Assembly: GCA_003151275.1 (NCBI GenBank)
Contig: PLXC01000133.1
Coordinates: forward strand, 1 to 36,953
Length of the DNA: 36,953 nucleotides
Direction of reading: 5' to 3'
Origin: Candidatus Melainabacteria bacterium
GTDB taxonomy: Bacteria; Cyanobacteriota; Vampirovibrionia; Obscuribacterales; Obscuribacteraceae
Below, in pieces: positions 13,755 to 23,414 of the stretch (positions are counted from its first letter, which is position 1; every line of letters begins with the position of its first letter). The position numbers were made by a program, and so were the translations under genes. Below the pieces are notes generated by a model that saw only the letters and a list, made by a program, of their open reading frames with translations, had not been told where the DNA came from and searched no databases.

Positions 13755-16232
13755 ATGACCAATCCTGAGCGCTGGCTCCTTAAATTTTTCAAGCGTCACG
13801 GCGAAGCTTTCTTCATTATTGCGTTCCTTTTGGCTGATTGCTTCCTTTCCGGTTGGGCGCTCACTGCCGGAACGTTGATGGCGATCGTATATGTCGCGAT
13901 GCCTGCCATCAGCAACATGGTTAAGCTGAGTGCTGCCGGACGAATAACTTATCTGAAAGCGTTCGTGAAAACGGCGAAAGTTCAAAAACTGGCCATTCTT
14001 CTCTTTTGGCTTTACTCAATTCGCTGGTTGCTGTACATCACAACATCGTCGCGGTTGTTCACCGTGGTGAACGAGAACGCTCAACTGCCCTCGATGTCGA
14101 GTGCGTTGGTTATGGGAGCGCAGCAATTTGCTCCGCTTGCCTTTCTTGCCAGTCCAATACTGATTTATATCGCTGCTTGTTTCCTTGCCATCCTTATGCG
14201 AAGTCGCCTTAAGACGACCAAGCAAGATCCCGATTTGATTGCACAAAGGCAGCGTTGGGCCGGAGCAAGTCAGTTTCTATTTTTCTGCGCTTATGTTGGC
14301 AGCATCCTCAGCATTACGCTGAACACAAAAGGTCCGGCATACATGCTCTCTAATTGGCTGCTGGCGTCAGCCCGGGACGCCAATATATACAATCCGCTGG
14401 TGATGGGAGATACATGGTCTTCCACCCCTTACTCATCTTACTCATCGATGGCATCGATGCCTGAAGTTATTCAAGATCCAAATCTTCCAACTCTTCAATC
14501 GGTGGACAGTTCTCTCTTCTCTGACCTTTCCTTTTTGCAGCCGTTTGACACTTTCATCATTACGGCATGTTCGCTAGCTGCGTTCCTTCTATTACTGCAA
14601 CCAACTCTTAAGCTCACTGCATTTTTGACCTCTTTCTGCTGGCGCGTGGTATCGCCAACGTCTCTCCAGAATATTATCGAGGGGTTCCTTGAAGCGCTGC
14701 GGCTGCGTGAACGCTCTTTGGATTTCAAAGAGCCCAGTCCTTTTTTGAGCAATGCATTGCGAACATTGGCATGGCTTGTAGCCTGCTACGCTGGATTGTT
14801 TTGGCTTTTCGGATTTTGCGGAGGACCGCTCGGAACGGCCATTCAAAACTGGATGATCGCATCAGCTGTTGACGCAGGTGTGGGTCCGTCCAATGGCGCT
14901 CCCGATTGGCTCTTTCAGCCAAACTTTAGAATTTTTCTAGGATCAATCGTAGCCTTGTATGGAACCGCTCCAATTGCCGTCACGGCGTCAGTCATATTGC
15001 CCTATGCAAAAGCACGCAAGCTTACTCTTAACTGCGACGGTCTCTCGTTCTTTCAAGGTCCTCATTTGGGTTTGTGGGGAAGACAGACTCGACTTTGGAG
15101 CGACCTAAAAAGTATGACGGTTAAAAGCACCAACAAACCGAATTCCCCCTTGAGAGCCGAATTTACACTCGACTTCCGATCTGGCGGGCGCGTAAAATTC
15201 AACAACTCGCAAGTTTCCGCGCAAGATCTAAGAGTGCTTCTGGATGCAATCGATCAGCACGCAGTCGCTTGCTCGGTCGCGCCAGAAGTTTTCTCCGTTT
15301 GTCAAATGCTTGAGGAAGCAGCCAAGGAGCATGCTGCGTCGGATGGAATTGATGATCCTTCGATCGCGAGCATTCCTAAACAGGAATTTAAATCAACGAT
15401 TTTTGTTCCATTCAATCCTGGTGAATTTCTTCCCAACACTCAAACGCGGATAATCAAACAGCTCGCTAGCAAGCCACTATGCGCGGTGTACCTCGCACGC
15501 GATGCAGAAGGTAGAATGCTAACCGTCAAGCAATTCTATCTGGCCGATGAGACAGACGAAACCAAAGCATTTGCAAAAATACTACGTCGTGAATACGAGC
15601 TTCTGTCGCGCTTGGATCATCCCGGTATAGCAAAAGTGATTACGTCTTTCACGGTTGATCAATCCACTTATTTGGTGATCGAGCACAGACCTGGAAGCGA
15701 CCTTCGCGACATAGTAAAGGAGCATGGTGCAAGGTCCGAAAACCTCACAATCAGTTGGGCGGAACAGTTGTGCGAAATTATGATTTATTTGCACAGTCGC
15801 GAACCAGCAATTCTGCACAGAGACCTCACTCCAGACAATGTTATTGCTGGAGAAGATGGGCAGTTAAGACTAATCGATTTCGGTGCTGCACGCGAATTTT
15901 TGGATGGCATCACAGGCACCATGATTGGCAAACAGTGCTATGTTGCTGCCGAGCAGTTGAGGGGTGACGCGAACCAGCGAAGCGATATCTACAGCTTTGG
16001 ATGCACTCTGTATTTCTTGTTGACGGGTCATGATCCAGTTGCTCTCTCTCAATCGTCGCCCGCAAAGGTTATAGATTGTTCCGATGAGATCGATAAGTTG
16101 GTGCAAGATTGCACGAATTTCGATGAGCAGAATCGTCCCCAATCCTTTGAAGAAGTTCTCGGACGTCTGAAAAACCTAGACAGGGGAATCCGACTAAAGC
16201 TGGCAGTACCAAAATCAAAGGTTCACGCATGA
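13755..16232 (+). CDS. Multi-pass membrane Ser/Thr protein kinase, HRDLTPDN type
   Basis: This 825-residue protein has membrane helices at about 18-52, 78-98, 126-148, 172-190, 264-295, 336-358 and 392-418. It then has a beta-rich segment at 421-502 (LTLNCDGLSFF, LWSDLKSMTV, LDFRSGGRVKF) resembling a bacterial PH-like domain. A C-terminal Hanks-type kinase domain follows (about 565-805). Catalytic Lys592 (TVKQF), HRDLTPDN (688-695) and DFG (708-710) are present. The Gly-rich loop is replaced by LASKPLCAVYLA and APE by AAE, and the catalytic-loop Lys of HRDLKPxN is Thr. The stop overlaps the next kinase by ATGA. There is no clear Shine-Dalgarno sequence. The kinase is cytoplasmic, fused to an unknown membrane sensor. 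Confidence 0.88.
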   Translation: MTNPERWLLKFFKRHGEAFFIIAFLLADCFLSGWALTAGTLMAIVYVAMPAISNMVKLSAAGRITYLKAFVKTAKVQKLAILLFWLYSIRWLLYITTSSRLFTVVNENAQLPSMSSALVMGAQQFAPLAFLASPILIYIAACFLAILMRSRLKTTKQDPDLIAQRQRWAGASQFLFFCAYVGSILSITLNTKGPAYMLSNWLLASARDANIYNPLVMGDTWSSTPYSSYSSMASMPEVIQDPNLPTLQSVDSSLFSDLSFLQPFDTFIITACSLAAFLLLLQPTLKLTAFLTSFCWRVVSPTSLQNIIEGFLEALRLRERSLDFKEPSPFLSNALRTLAWLVACYAGLFWLFGFCGGPLGTAIQNWMIASAVDAGVGPSNGAPDWLFQPNFRIFLGSIVALYGTAPIAVTASVILPYAKARKLTLNCDGLSFFQGPHLGLWGRQTRLWSDLKSMTVKSTNKPNSPLRAEFTLDFRSGGRVKFNNSQVSAQDLRVLLDAIDQHAVACSVAPEVFSVCQMLEEAAKEHAASDGIDDPSIASIPKQEFKSTIFVPFNPGEFLPNTQTRIIKQLASKPLCAVYLARDAEGRMLTVKQFYLADETDETKAFAKILRREYELLSRLDHPGIAKVITSFTVDQSTYLVIEHRPGSDLRDIVKEHGARSENLTISWAEQLCEIMIYLHSREPAILHRDLTPDNVIAGEDGQLRLIDFGAAREFLDGITGTMIGKQCYVAAEQLRGDANQRSDIYSFGCTLYFLLTGHDPVALSQSSPAKVIDCSDEIDKLVQDCTNFDEQNRPQSFEEVLGRLKNLDRGIRLKLAVPKSKVHA

Positions 16233-18739
16233 GCGGAGATAGATCCGGTAAGCAAGCCAAGCCGTTCGTAGTTGATGAAGCTGAAAATGCCTCGATCAAT
16301 CTGGTGCGAAGTGCGGATGAATCGTCGAAGACAACTCCGTCATCTTCTTCGGAAACGAACATGACACCGTCAAGCGTTCCTTTGAAGTCGGAGTTGGATA
16401 AAACGCAAGGCATTGACGGTCAGTCAACTAGCGATGTCGTGGCACCAATGACAACTTATGGCACCGCGTTTACTTCCAATTCTCTAAACGATCCGGCCAT
16501 GGGAAGAGTTGAAAATTTTCTTCGCACCTATTGGTTGAATTATCATATGGATTACAACCGGTGGATCTGGGGGCTAAGAGCACCATTGTTTCTTTTGGCT
16601 GCCACTGCTCTGGTACCGAAATTGGTGCTCGTGTGGATCCTGGTGGTGCTGACAAAGCCGATCACTTTATGGCTGTATCGAAGTTCTCCGAAAAATTGGA
16701 GAGATAACCTGCACAAAATATACGTGGATAAATTTGAGCCAAATATTCCTAACGCTGTTAGAAGCTCGCCTTTCCTCCGGGATCTAAACGAAGGTGCTGA
16801 TCAAGGATTGCCCTTCATTCTATTTTGGCTATATCTCTGTTGCGCGCCTTTCGCTCTGGGTTGGATCGCGGTGCACTGGATTAAAGGATTTTTTCCGTCA
16901 CCAGTCAGCTCGCCTGGTGACGGCGAGGGCAGCTTCGTGCTCGGTCAAAATACAAAACGCAATTCAGCACAGTCCGAAAACAACTTTTACTATTCGCGCT
17001 CATTCGGGATTGTCTTGATTTCCTTCTTTGCTCTCGGCATACCGGCTCTGTTTAGTTTTTCATTGTATGAGAATCTCGGAATCGATAAAATGATGCAACA
17101 AAGTCCGATAACAGCGATTGCCATGAGCGATTCATCTGTTCCCCCCGAAGTGCAAATACCCCGAGTTGGGTTGGCGAACCAACTAACTGACAATAGGGCT
17201 CCCACCATTTATTCTCCGACAGGATTTGATTCCACCATTGTAAGCGGCTATAACGGCTACTGGCCATGGCTTCGTGACCTGGGTATCGAGCCGACCAAGG
17301 CTTCAGTCTTCTTTGTCCACTTCTATTTAGTAAGCCTTGCTTCAGCTCTGTGTATGTTATTTTTCAGAGCTTGGTTCTTCTTCCCATTAAACTTTCTCTC
17401 TGACGAACACGACGTTCGGGTCACCGCCAACGGTATCAAGCGAAGCTCAATCAAAGGCTGGTTTCTAAGCGTCATTACCATTAACAGATGGGCAATTGGT
17501 GGCGGACCTGATTCCCTAACTTGGAAGGAAATAAAATCCCTACGTCATCTTGAAGAGGGTTTTACCAGACTGTGTCCACTTCCGGAGACAGCATTCAAGA
17601 AAGAGTCGCTAAGCTACAAGTTACTCAACAAGGTAGCCGCTTTTATCGACGGATTATCTAATCAAATGAATACAGGAAATTATTTAGTATTTAGCACAGG
17701 CGAAAACGAAGGTGACTTTGGCAGAAACATCAGAATAAATCTCAATGATTTAAATCGAGAACAGCGAGCCAGGCTATTCTATGCCGTTAAAAATTGGGCT
17801 CCGCATGTATCCATAAAAAAGACAGCTGAAGAGCAACTGCTCGGCTCGACAGTTCTTCAGGATGTTCGGTACACCCAGCTTTGGTTCGATTTATTAACAT
17901 CAAAGACGCGAGTTAAACGGCAATCTGTTTTGAATAGCGGTGAGACTTTGAAGGGTGCGGAATACACGGTGGTGGAGAGGCTTTCCTCCGGCGGACAGGC
18001 AACAGCCTACTTAGCTCGCAATGCTTCTGGAGAACTCTGTGTGTTGAAAGAATTCATACTTGCGACCTCTTCAAGCTCGGGTGCATTAATCGAATCCGCG
18101 CGCGAATTCGAAACGGAAGTCAGCTTGCTGTCTCAACTAAACAACCCGGGCATTGTGCATCTGCAAGACTTTTTCACTGATGAAGGGCGCGTTTATGTAG
18201 TATTGGAATATGTGCAGGGACAGTCACTCCGACAAAAAGTTCAGCAAGAAGGACCGCTGAGTGAAGCGCAAGTTGTGCGTCTGACTAAATCGATCTGTGC
18301 CGTGCTTGAGTATTTGCACGGCTTCAATCCACCGATTGTTCATCGCGATGTAACGCCGGAAAACATTATCACCCTCCCGGACGACACCATCAAACTTATC
18401 GATTTTAGTTTAGCCGTAAAAAGTGACGGTCGCAGCACTACTGACTCATGCGGGAAACAAGCTTTCACGCCTCCTGAGCAGTTCCGCGAAGAGGTCAGTG
18501 TGCAAAGCGACATTTATGCTCTGGGAGCAACTATGTATTACTTGCTGACAGGAGTGGTCCCAAAGCCGATTACAAGCTCATCTCCTCGCACGAAAGCACC
18601 ACATGTCTCGCCGGAACTGAACGCCATCGTCGAACGAGCAACCCAACTTGATCTGAATCAGCGATACGAATCTGTTCATTGGCTCAAACTGGATCTAGCC
18701 AATCTCAATGAAAAAGACACCGAACCGGCATTGTCATAG
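16229..18739 (+). CDS. Multi-pass membrane Ser/Thr protein kinase, HRDVTPEN type with DFS
   Basis: This 836-residue protein is translationally coupled to the preceding kinase (ATGA overlap). Its Ser/Thr-rich N-terminus (1-95) is probably disordered. Membrane helices lie near 115-150, 193-220, 258-280 and 358-390. A PH-like beta-rich region (395-525, DVRVTANGIKRS and LTWKEIKSL) precedes the kinase domain at 579-825. The G-loop LSSGGQATAYLA, Lys607 (VLKEF), HRDVTPEN (705-712) and PPEQF are visible, but DFG is DFS (725-727). It shares its overall plan with the upstream gene, so both derive from one ancestor or work as a pair. The Gly-to-Ser change need not abolish activity, but reduced or altered activity is possible. 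Confidence 0.87.
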   Translation: MSGDRSGKQAKPFVVDEAENASINLVRSADESSKTTPSSSSETNMTPSSVPLKSELDKTQGIDGQSTSDVVAPMTTYGTAFTSNSLNDPAMGRVENFLRTYWLNYHMDYNRWIWGLRAPLFLLAATALVPKLVLVWILVVLTKPITLWLYRSSPKNWRDNLHKIYVDKFEPNIPNAVRSSPFLRDLNEGADQGLPFILFWLYLCCAPFALGWIAVHWIKGFFPSPVSSPGDGEGSFVLGQNTKRNSAQSENNFYYSRSFGIVLISFFALGIPALFSFSLYENLGIDKMMQQSPITAIAMSDSSVPPEVQIPRVGLANQLTDNRAPTIYSPTGFDSTIVSGYNGYWPWLRDLGIEPTKASVFFVHFYLVSLASALCMLFFRAWFFFPLNFLSDEHDVRVTANGIKRSSIKGWFLSVITINRWAIGGGPDSLTWKEIKSLRHLEEGFTRLCPLPETAFKKESLSYKLLNKVAAFIDGLSNQMNTGNYLVFSTGENEGDFGRNIRINLNDLNREQRARLFYAVKNWAPHVSIKKTAEEQLLGSTVLQDVRYTQLWFDLLTSKTRVKRQSVLNSGETLKGAEYTVVERLSSGGQATAYLARNASGELCVLKEFILATSSSSGALIESAREFETEVSLLSQLNNPGIVHLQDFFTDEGRVYVVLEYVQGQSLRQKVQQEGPLSEAQVVRLTKSICAVLEYLHGFNPPIVHRDVTPENIITLPDDTIKLIDFSLAVKSDGRSTTDSCGKQAFTPPEQFREEVSVQSDIYALGATMYYLLTGVVPKPITSSSPRTKAPHVSPELNAIVERATQLDLNQRYESVHWLKLDLANLNEKDTEPALS

Positions 18740-18934
18740 CATTCAACACGATCATTCTTTAACCAAGCTTTTGCATGTATTCCGGCATACAATTGCCTTT
18801 GGTCAGTCATCCGATCAAGTGCTTTACTTGGAGCAAAAACAGCCCTACATAAGCAAAGGCCATTTGCCAATGAAAGCCATCCAAAGCAACTTGAGTGACC
18901 CCCACCCCGGTTTCATGGGACTGACACAAATACT

Positions 18935-21319
18935 TCACCAGCTTGGATTGGTTTTTACGAAGCGGCTCAAAATCATAAAGCCTGCAGTTGTGAGCGAGAC
19001 GAAGAATAGCATCAACCCGGCAAACCAGGATACAGGTCGATAGCGAAAGACAATGCGGTGCTCGCCTGGTTGAATTAGCACCGCGCGCATGACGCCGTCA
19101 GCAATGTAGATATTTGTAGGGGCACCATTGTCGAATGCTTCCCAGCCAGGATAGAAGCCATCGGTTAAAACAAGTGCTGAAGGAACAGAGGCATTGGCGT
19201 TAATCCTAATATACTCATTTTGGTCCATGTCCACTACCGCATAATTGCTGAGAATTTTCGCTGAAGTGGTGGCATCTTGCTGTTGTGGTGCGCCCACAAG
19301 TAATACTTCGCGCAGCGGGTCAAAATCATTGGTGTCGGAACGGTTGATGTATTTTAGAGCAGCATCGCGAGTTGGCATAAACTTCATGTTTTGTATAATC
19401 GAAACGCGGGGACGAATGTGCACGATCGTATAAAGACGGATGTTTAGCGCATCATCTTCCTTAAGAAGTTGGAAAAAGCGCTTGTCCAGCAACGGACCAG
19501 GCAACCAGGCTCCATCTGCACCCTGCACATCCTTTGTTGTTTCAACATAGGCGGTGCTAGTAGCCTGACAATAACGATAAAGAGGAACATCAGATTTCCC
19601 GAGCGGGTGTGTCGCGCTACTCAACGCAGAACGTGGCAGCAGCCCAGTATCAATAAACAGGGAATTCCAGGTCGGGATTACTGAAATTCCATTACTAGAC
19701 TGAAGGTGAGCGTCTATGGTTGTGTTGGGACGAAGTATCTCTCTGCAGTAAGAAGAAAACTTTTCTTCCATCTCCAAGTCCGACACATTATCTAATTGTT
19801 TCGGTGGCAAAAGCGCATTGTCTATAAGCGGCAGTACACGAAAATTCTGAATTCCAAGTTGACAATGGCTTTTGATGAAATTTGCCAGGCTCGATTTTTG
19901 TTCATAATATCTGCTTGGTGCCAAAGGAGAAAGAAGCGTGCCGTCGTTCAACACAAAACCAATAGCGATAAAAGCTAGCAAGATTATTTCGGTGAACCTA
20001 TTTCTCAAAACTAGCAATGCCGCCGCAATTAGTCCACTAAGTGCAGCCAGCAATAGACTCTTCAGAAGCAAGTGTTGACTGTCCGCTAACGAGTCCACGT
20101 TGACATTTACAACGGCCGCAGCTCCAAGTATCATCAACCAAAAAATTACCAAACTAAAAATGTTCGAGCGCGTCACTGCTCCGCTGAAAACCGATCGCCA
20201 ACCGTTCGCCGCCATTACCAACAATCCGAACAGTGCAAACAAAGCAAGTTTGATCGGATAGCGCACTATATTTTGTTTATCGATAAGCGAGGCAAAGGGT
20301 CCGAACTGACCGAGCGCAACTAGAACTGAAACAGCAACGAGCACAATCCAGAGAAGGCTGCCTTTCCAATTTTTAGGAATCGACAGAAGAGCGAGCGTTA
20401 AAACTGGTGCACCGATGAACAGAGAAGTTATGTAAGGCAACGAGCCCGGATATGTCACATAATCTCCTGGACTGGCCATGCTGATGTGTCCGAGTGGTTG
20501 AATCACTAGCATCGTCAACCAATCCAAGAAGCCAGCACTCCAGAAGCTGCTCTTCAGAACGCTAAACTGCAGCGCCGCAGGGCTGTTGGAAACAAGTTCG
20601 AGTAATGGGATATATCCGAAAGAAGCGAATCCGACAGCGAGAACAAAAGCACATGCCACCATAAAAGGTGCACGGGGACGCAGTGAGCCAAGGTTACTGA
20701 TGAAGTACGCGAAGTAAAGGCAACATGAAGCAACAGAAATTTCCGGGCGCCCCGCACTAAATTGCGTTCCCAACAATAATGCCAGCACACCGCACTGCCA
20801 CCACTTTGGTGAGGAGCAAATCACATCCAATGCCAACAATGTAAAAGGGATCCAGGCAGCGGAAGCCATCAACAAGAGATTGATAGGGCAGCCAAACATG
20901 TATCCGCACAACATGTAGCCTAAGCCAAAGAATGCTGCGGCCATAAAATTGGTTGGTTGAAATCTATGTGATTTCAGTTGCCAGAAAAATCCACCCGTTC
21001 CTGCCACCAAAAGATGAATCAGGATGAACAGCCCGCTACCTAGACCAAACGGCAGACACAAGCCGATCGCAGACGGGATATACAACATCGGCCACGTGAC
21101 GGCGATCTGTGGAACGCCATTCAGCAACCAGGGGTTCCATAATGGAAACTTATTATTGTGTTGCCAAAATTCGCTAATAAAAGTAGAGGCTGGTTCAACG
21201 TTGTATGTGATGTCGGCAAGAAAAGGTGTCTTACCGAGGAACAGAAGCGGGCTCAAAAGTCCCATTGAAACAATGCAATAAAAGATGACAACTAATACAA
21301 TAGCTCGGCGCTGATTCAC
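18935..21319 (-). CDS. YfhO-like large membrane protein
   Basis: This 794-residue protein starts at GTG 21319, 12 bp after a 37-codon membrane ORF. There are about a dozen hydrophobic helices from residue 7 to 460 (VVIFYCIVSMGLLSPLLFL, GLFILIHLLVAGTGGFF, ITSLFIGAPVLTLALLSI). Then comes an outside domain (about 470-760) and a last helix (768-785). Motifs TYNVEPASTF and FPLWNPWLLNG near the N-terminus and LVLTDGFYPGWEAF...GEHRIVFRYRP near the C-terminus are characteristic of the YfhO/GT-C-like family. In Gram-positive bacteria YfhO adds sugars to lipoteichoic acid; in other phyla the substrate is unknown. It ends a minus-strand run after radA and uvrC. The family call is firm and the substrate is open. 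Confidence 0.88.
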   Translation of the reverse strand: MNQRRAIVLVVIFYCIVSMGLLSPLLFLGKTPFLADITYNVEPASTFISEFWQHNNKFPLWNPWLLNGVPQIAVTWPMLYIPSAIGLCLPFGLGSGLFILIHLLVAGTGGFFWQLKSHRFQPTNFMAAAFFGLGYMLCGYMFGCPINLLLMASAAWIPFTLLALDVICSSPKWWQCGVLALLLGTQFSAGRPEISVASCCLYFAYFISNLGSLRPRAPFMVACAFVLAVGFASFGYIPLLELVSNSPAALQFSVLKSSFWSAGFLDWLTMLVIQPLGHISMASPGDYVTYPGSLPYITSLFIGAPVLTLALLSIPKNWKGSLLWIVLVAVSVLVALGQFGPFASLIDKQNIVRYPIKLALFALFGLLVMAANGWRSVFSGAVTRSNIFSLVIFWLMILGAAAVVNVNVDSLADSQHLLLKSLLLAALSGLIAAALLVLRNRFTEIILLAFIAIGFVLNDGTLLSPLAPSRYYEQKSSLANFIKSHCQLGIQNFRVLPLIDNALLPPKQLDNVSDLEMEEKFSSYCREILRPNTTIDAHLQSSNGISVIPTWNSLFIDTGLLPRSALSSATHPLGKSDVPLYRYCQATSTAYVETTKDVQGADGAWLPGPLLDKRFFQLLKEDDALNIRLYTIVHIRPRVSIIQNMKFMPTRDAALKYINRSDTNDFDPLREVLLVGAPQQQDATTSAKILSNYAVVDMDQNEYIRINANASVPSALVLTDGFYPGWEAFDNGAPTNIYIADGVMRAVLIQPGEHRIVFRYRPVSWFAGLMLFFVSLTTAGFMILSRFVKTNPSW

Positions 21320-21331
21320 AACTTTGCCGAA

Positions 21332-21445
21332 TTACTGGAACATAAAAATGACAGACGGAACTAGCGAGATCAGGAAAGTGAAGATCATCAAACTGATAAT
21401 CACTTTGACGAACACTTTATGATGTTTGCGGAAGAAGGACATCAT
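21332..21445 (-). CDS. 37-residue single-span membrane peptide
   Basis: This ORF starts at the first of two adjacent ATGs (21445) and encodes a peptide beginning MMSFFRKHHKVFVKV, followed by a hydrophobic span (IISLMIFTFLISLVPSVIF) and a short FQ end. A basic N-terminus and one membrane helix predict a small inner-membrane protein, N-in. AGAGGT lies about ten bases upstream. It sits between uvrC (stop 21489) and the YfhO-like gene (start 21319), in the same direction and 12 bp from the latter, which suggests translational coupling and possibly a small partner subunit. Codon structure and context support it; no homologue is recognised. Confidence 0.6.
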   Translation of the reverse strand: MMSFFRKHHKVFVKVIISLMIFTFLISLVPSVIFMFQ

Positions 21446-21488
21446 GGGCTTACAACCTCTGTTTTGAACTATTCTCGCATCGTTGAGT

Positions 21489-23378
21489 TCAATGGTCTAC
21501 GGGCAAGGCTGAATCTTTTTCAGGGTCAGTCGGGTGGAGCTTTGAATGAATTGAACCGGCAACGTTCTTGGGCAGCCCGGGAACAGCTAACAATTCCTCC
21601 AAATTGGCAGCTTTAATTTTATCGAACGAACCAAAATAATCGAGCAATATTTTGCGCCTGGCCTTGCCAATGCCAGGCAAGATGTCTAAGTTGGACGAAA
21701 TCGAGCGCTTGGCTCGCAGCTGACGGTGATAGGTCACCGCGAAACGGTGTGCTTCATCCCTAACTCTTTGCAGCAGGTGCAAAGCCTCACTGCGTCTGGG
21801 CAACAAGAACGGCTGCGAATTATTAGGCTTGTAAACCTCCTCTTGCTTCTTAGCAAGACCGATGATATCGACTTCAGGAACGTTTGCTTCTGCCAGCGCT
21901 TCGCATGCGGCGCTCAATTGTCCCTTGCCACCATCAATGATGATCAAGTCGGGTAGCGGTTTGCCCTCTTGCACAAGTCGAGAATATCTCCTGCCAACGG
22001 CTTCCTTCATCGATGCAAAATCGTTGGCTTCGCCGATTCCCTCAACCGAGCGGATTTTGAAGCGCCTATAGTCAGACTTTTTCGCCAGGGCGTTTTCAAA
22101 GACGACCATGCTTGCAACGTTGTCGGTTCCTTGATTGTTGGAAATATCAAAGCATTCGATCCGACGAGGTTGTTTCGAGAGCATCAAGTCTTCCTGAAGA
22201 GTCGACATGATTCGGGTGAACTTTGCGTCTTCTTCCGACACCACCTGCAATTCTTTTTCCAGCGACAATCTCGCATTCTTCTGCGCCATCTCAATCGATT
22301 GCTGTTTACTGCCGCGTTGGGGCACCGAAATTTTTACTACAGTTCTGGATTTAGAATTAAGTAGTTCGAGCAATGCATTCTCGTCTTCGAGAGTATGTTG
22401 CAAAACTACTTCGCTCGGTACGGCGATGTCTTCGCAAGCTGCATAGTATTGATCGACAAAGCTCTGAAAAGCCTCATCTGCGCTAGTCTTCTCAACAAGA
22501 GGAAGACAGACAGTCTCAGCTGAAATCAGTTTACCTTCGCGCACTCGCATCAGGCAAACAGCGATGAAACGATTGGTATGTGCTTCTGCAATTATGTCTT
22601 GACTGACTTTTTGATTTTGGAAAAAGACCTGTTGCTTTTCCACGACCCGTTCCAATGATTGCAAACGATTGCGAATCTTTGCTGCTTGCTCAAACTCAAG
22701 CTTCTCAGCAAAGGCTTCCATTTCGACTCTAAGCATGGATAGCACCTCGCTCTGTCTCCCAGCCAAGAACATCTCAACTTGCGTAGTGATCTGGCTGTAG
22801 GTCGGTTCGTCCACCAAATTTTGGCAAGGTCCCAAACAAAGTCCGATGTAATAATTCATGCAAGGGCGATCTTTGAACAGCGGTTTTTTCCGCTGTCGCA
22901 TCGGAAAAACTTTGCGCAGCATGCGCACCGTCTCCCACATCACGCCAGTTTCCACGTAGGGACCAAACACGCGCGAGCGCGGGTTTTCTTTTCGATATTT
23001 GACCGGATCACGAACCATGATCAGTCGAGGAAACGCAACATCATATGTAATCGCCAACCAGGGGTACTTCTTGTCGTCCTTGAGAGCCACGTTGTAACGC
23101 GGCATGTGCTGCCGAACGAGCGTAGCCTCGAGCAGCAACGCTTCCTTTTCCGAGTTAGTCAAAATGGTATCAATCGACGTGACTTTCGGAATCATCACAG
23201 CCAACTTCGGTCGCTCACGCCAAGATGTCTCGTTCCAATAAGAACGAACTCTGGCTCTCAAGCTGACTGCTTTGCCGATGTAGATAATTTCGCCTTGCAC
23301 ATCCCTGAAGACGTACACGCCTGCCGCGTCCGGCATGCCACCAAGTTGACGAGTTAGATCTTCGGAAATCGTCTTCAT
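21489..23378 (-). CDS. uvrC: Excinuclease ABC subunit C
   Basis: This 629-residue UvrC makes both incisions around DNA lesions in nucleotide excision repair, together with UvrAB. The N-terminal GIY-YIG nuclease (VYVF at 21-24, YIGK at 33-36) makes the 3' cut. A UVR motif (about 200-235, EKLEFEQAAKIRNRLQSL) binds UvrB. The RNase H-like nuclease (RIECFDISNNQGT, DLIIIDGGKGQLSAA) makes the 5' cut. Tandem helix-hairpin-helix motifs (LPGIGKARRKILL, VPGLPKNVAGSI) lie at the C-terminus. Length is normal. The gene is 36 bp downstream of radA, so two DNA-repair genes form one transcription unit. Confidence 0.98.
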   Translation of the reverse strand: MKTISEDLTRQLGGMPDAAGVYVFRDVQGEIIYIGKAVSLRARVRSYWNETSWRERPKLAVMIPKVTSIDTILTNSEKEALLLEATLVRQHMPRYNVALKDDKKYPWLAITYDVAFPRLIMVRDPVKYRKENPRSRVFGPYVETGVMWETVRMLRKVFPMRQRKKPLFKDRPCMNYYIGLCLGPCQNLVDEPTYSQITTQVEMFLAGRQSEVLSMLRVEMEAFAEKLEFEQAAKIRNRLQSLERVVEKQQVFFQNQKVSQDIIAEAHTNRFIAVCLMRVREGKLISAETVCLPLVEKTSADEAFQSFVDQYYAACEDIAVPSEVVLQHTLEDENALLELLNSKSRTVVKISVPQRGSKQQSIEMAQKNARLSLEKELQVVSEEDAKFTRIMSTLQEDLMLSKQPRRIECFDISNNQGTDNVASMVVFENALAKKSDYRRFKIRSVEGIGEANDFASMKEAVGRRYSRLVQEGKPLPDLIIIDGGKGQLSAACEALAEANVPEVDIIGLAKKQEEVYKPNNSQPFLLPRRSEALHLLQRVRDEAHRFAVTYHRQLRAKRSISSNLDILPGIGKARRKILLDYFGSFDKIKAANLEELLAVPGLPKNVAGSIHSKLHPTDPEKDSALPVDH

Positions 23379-23414
23379 AGAGAACTACAAGAAAAACGCA
23401 CCCACTTACAAATT

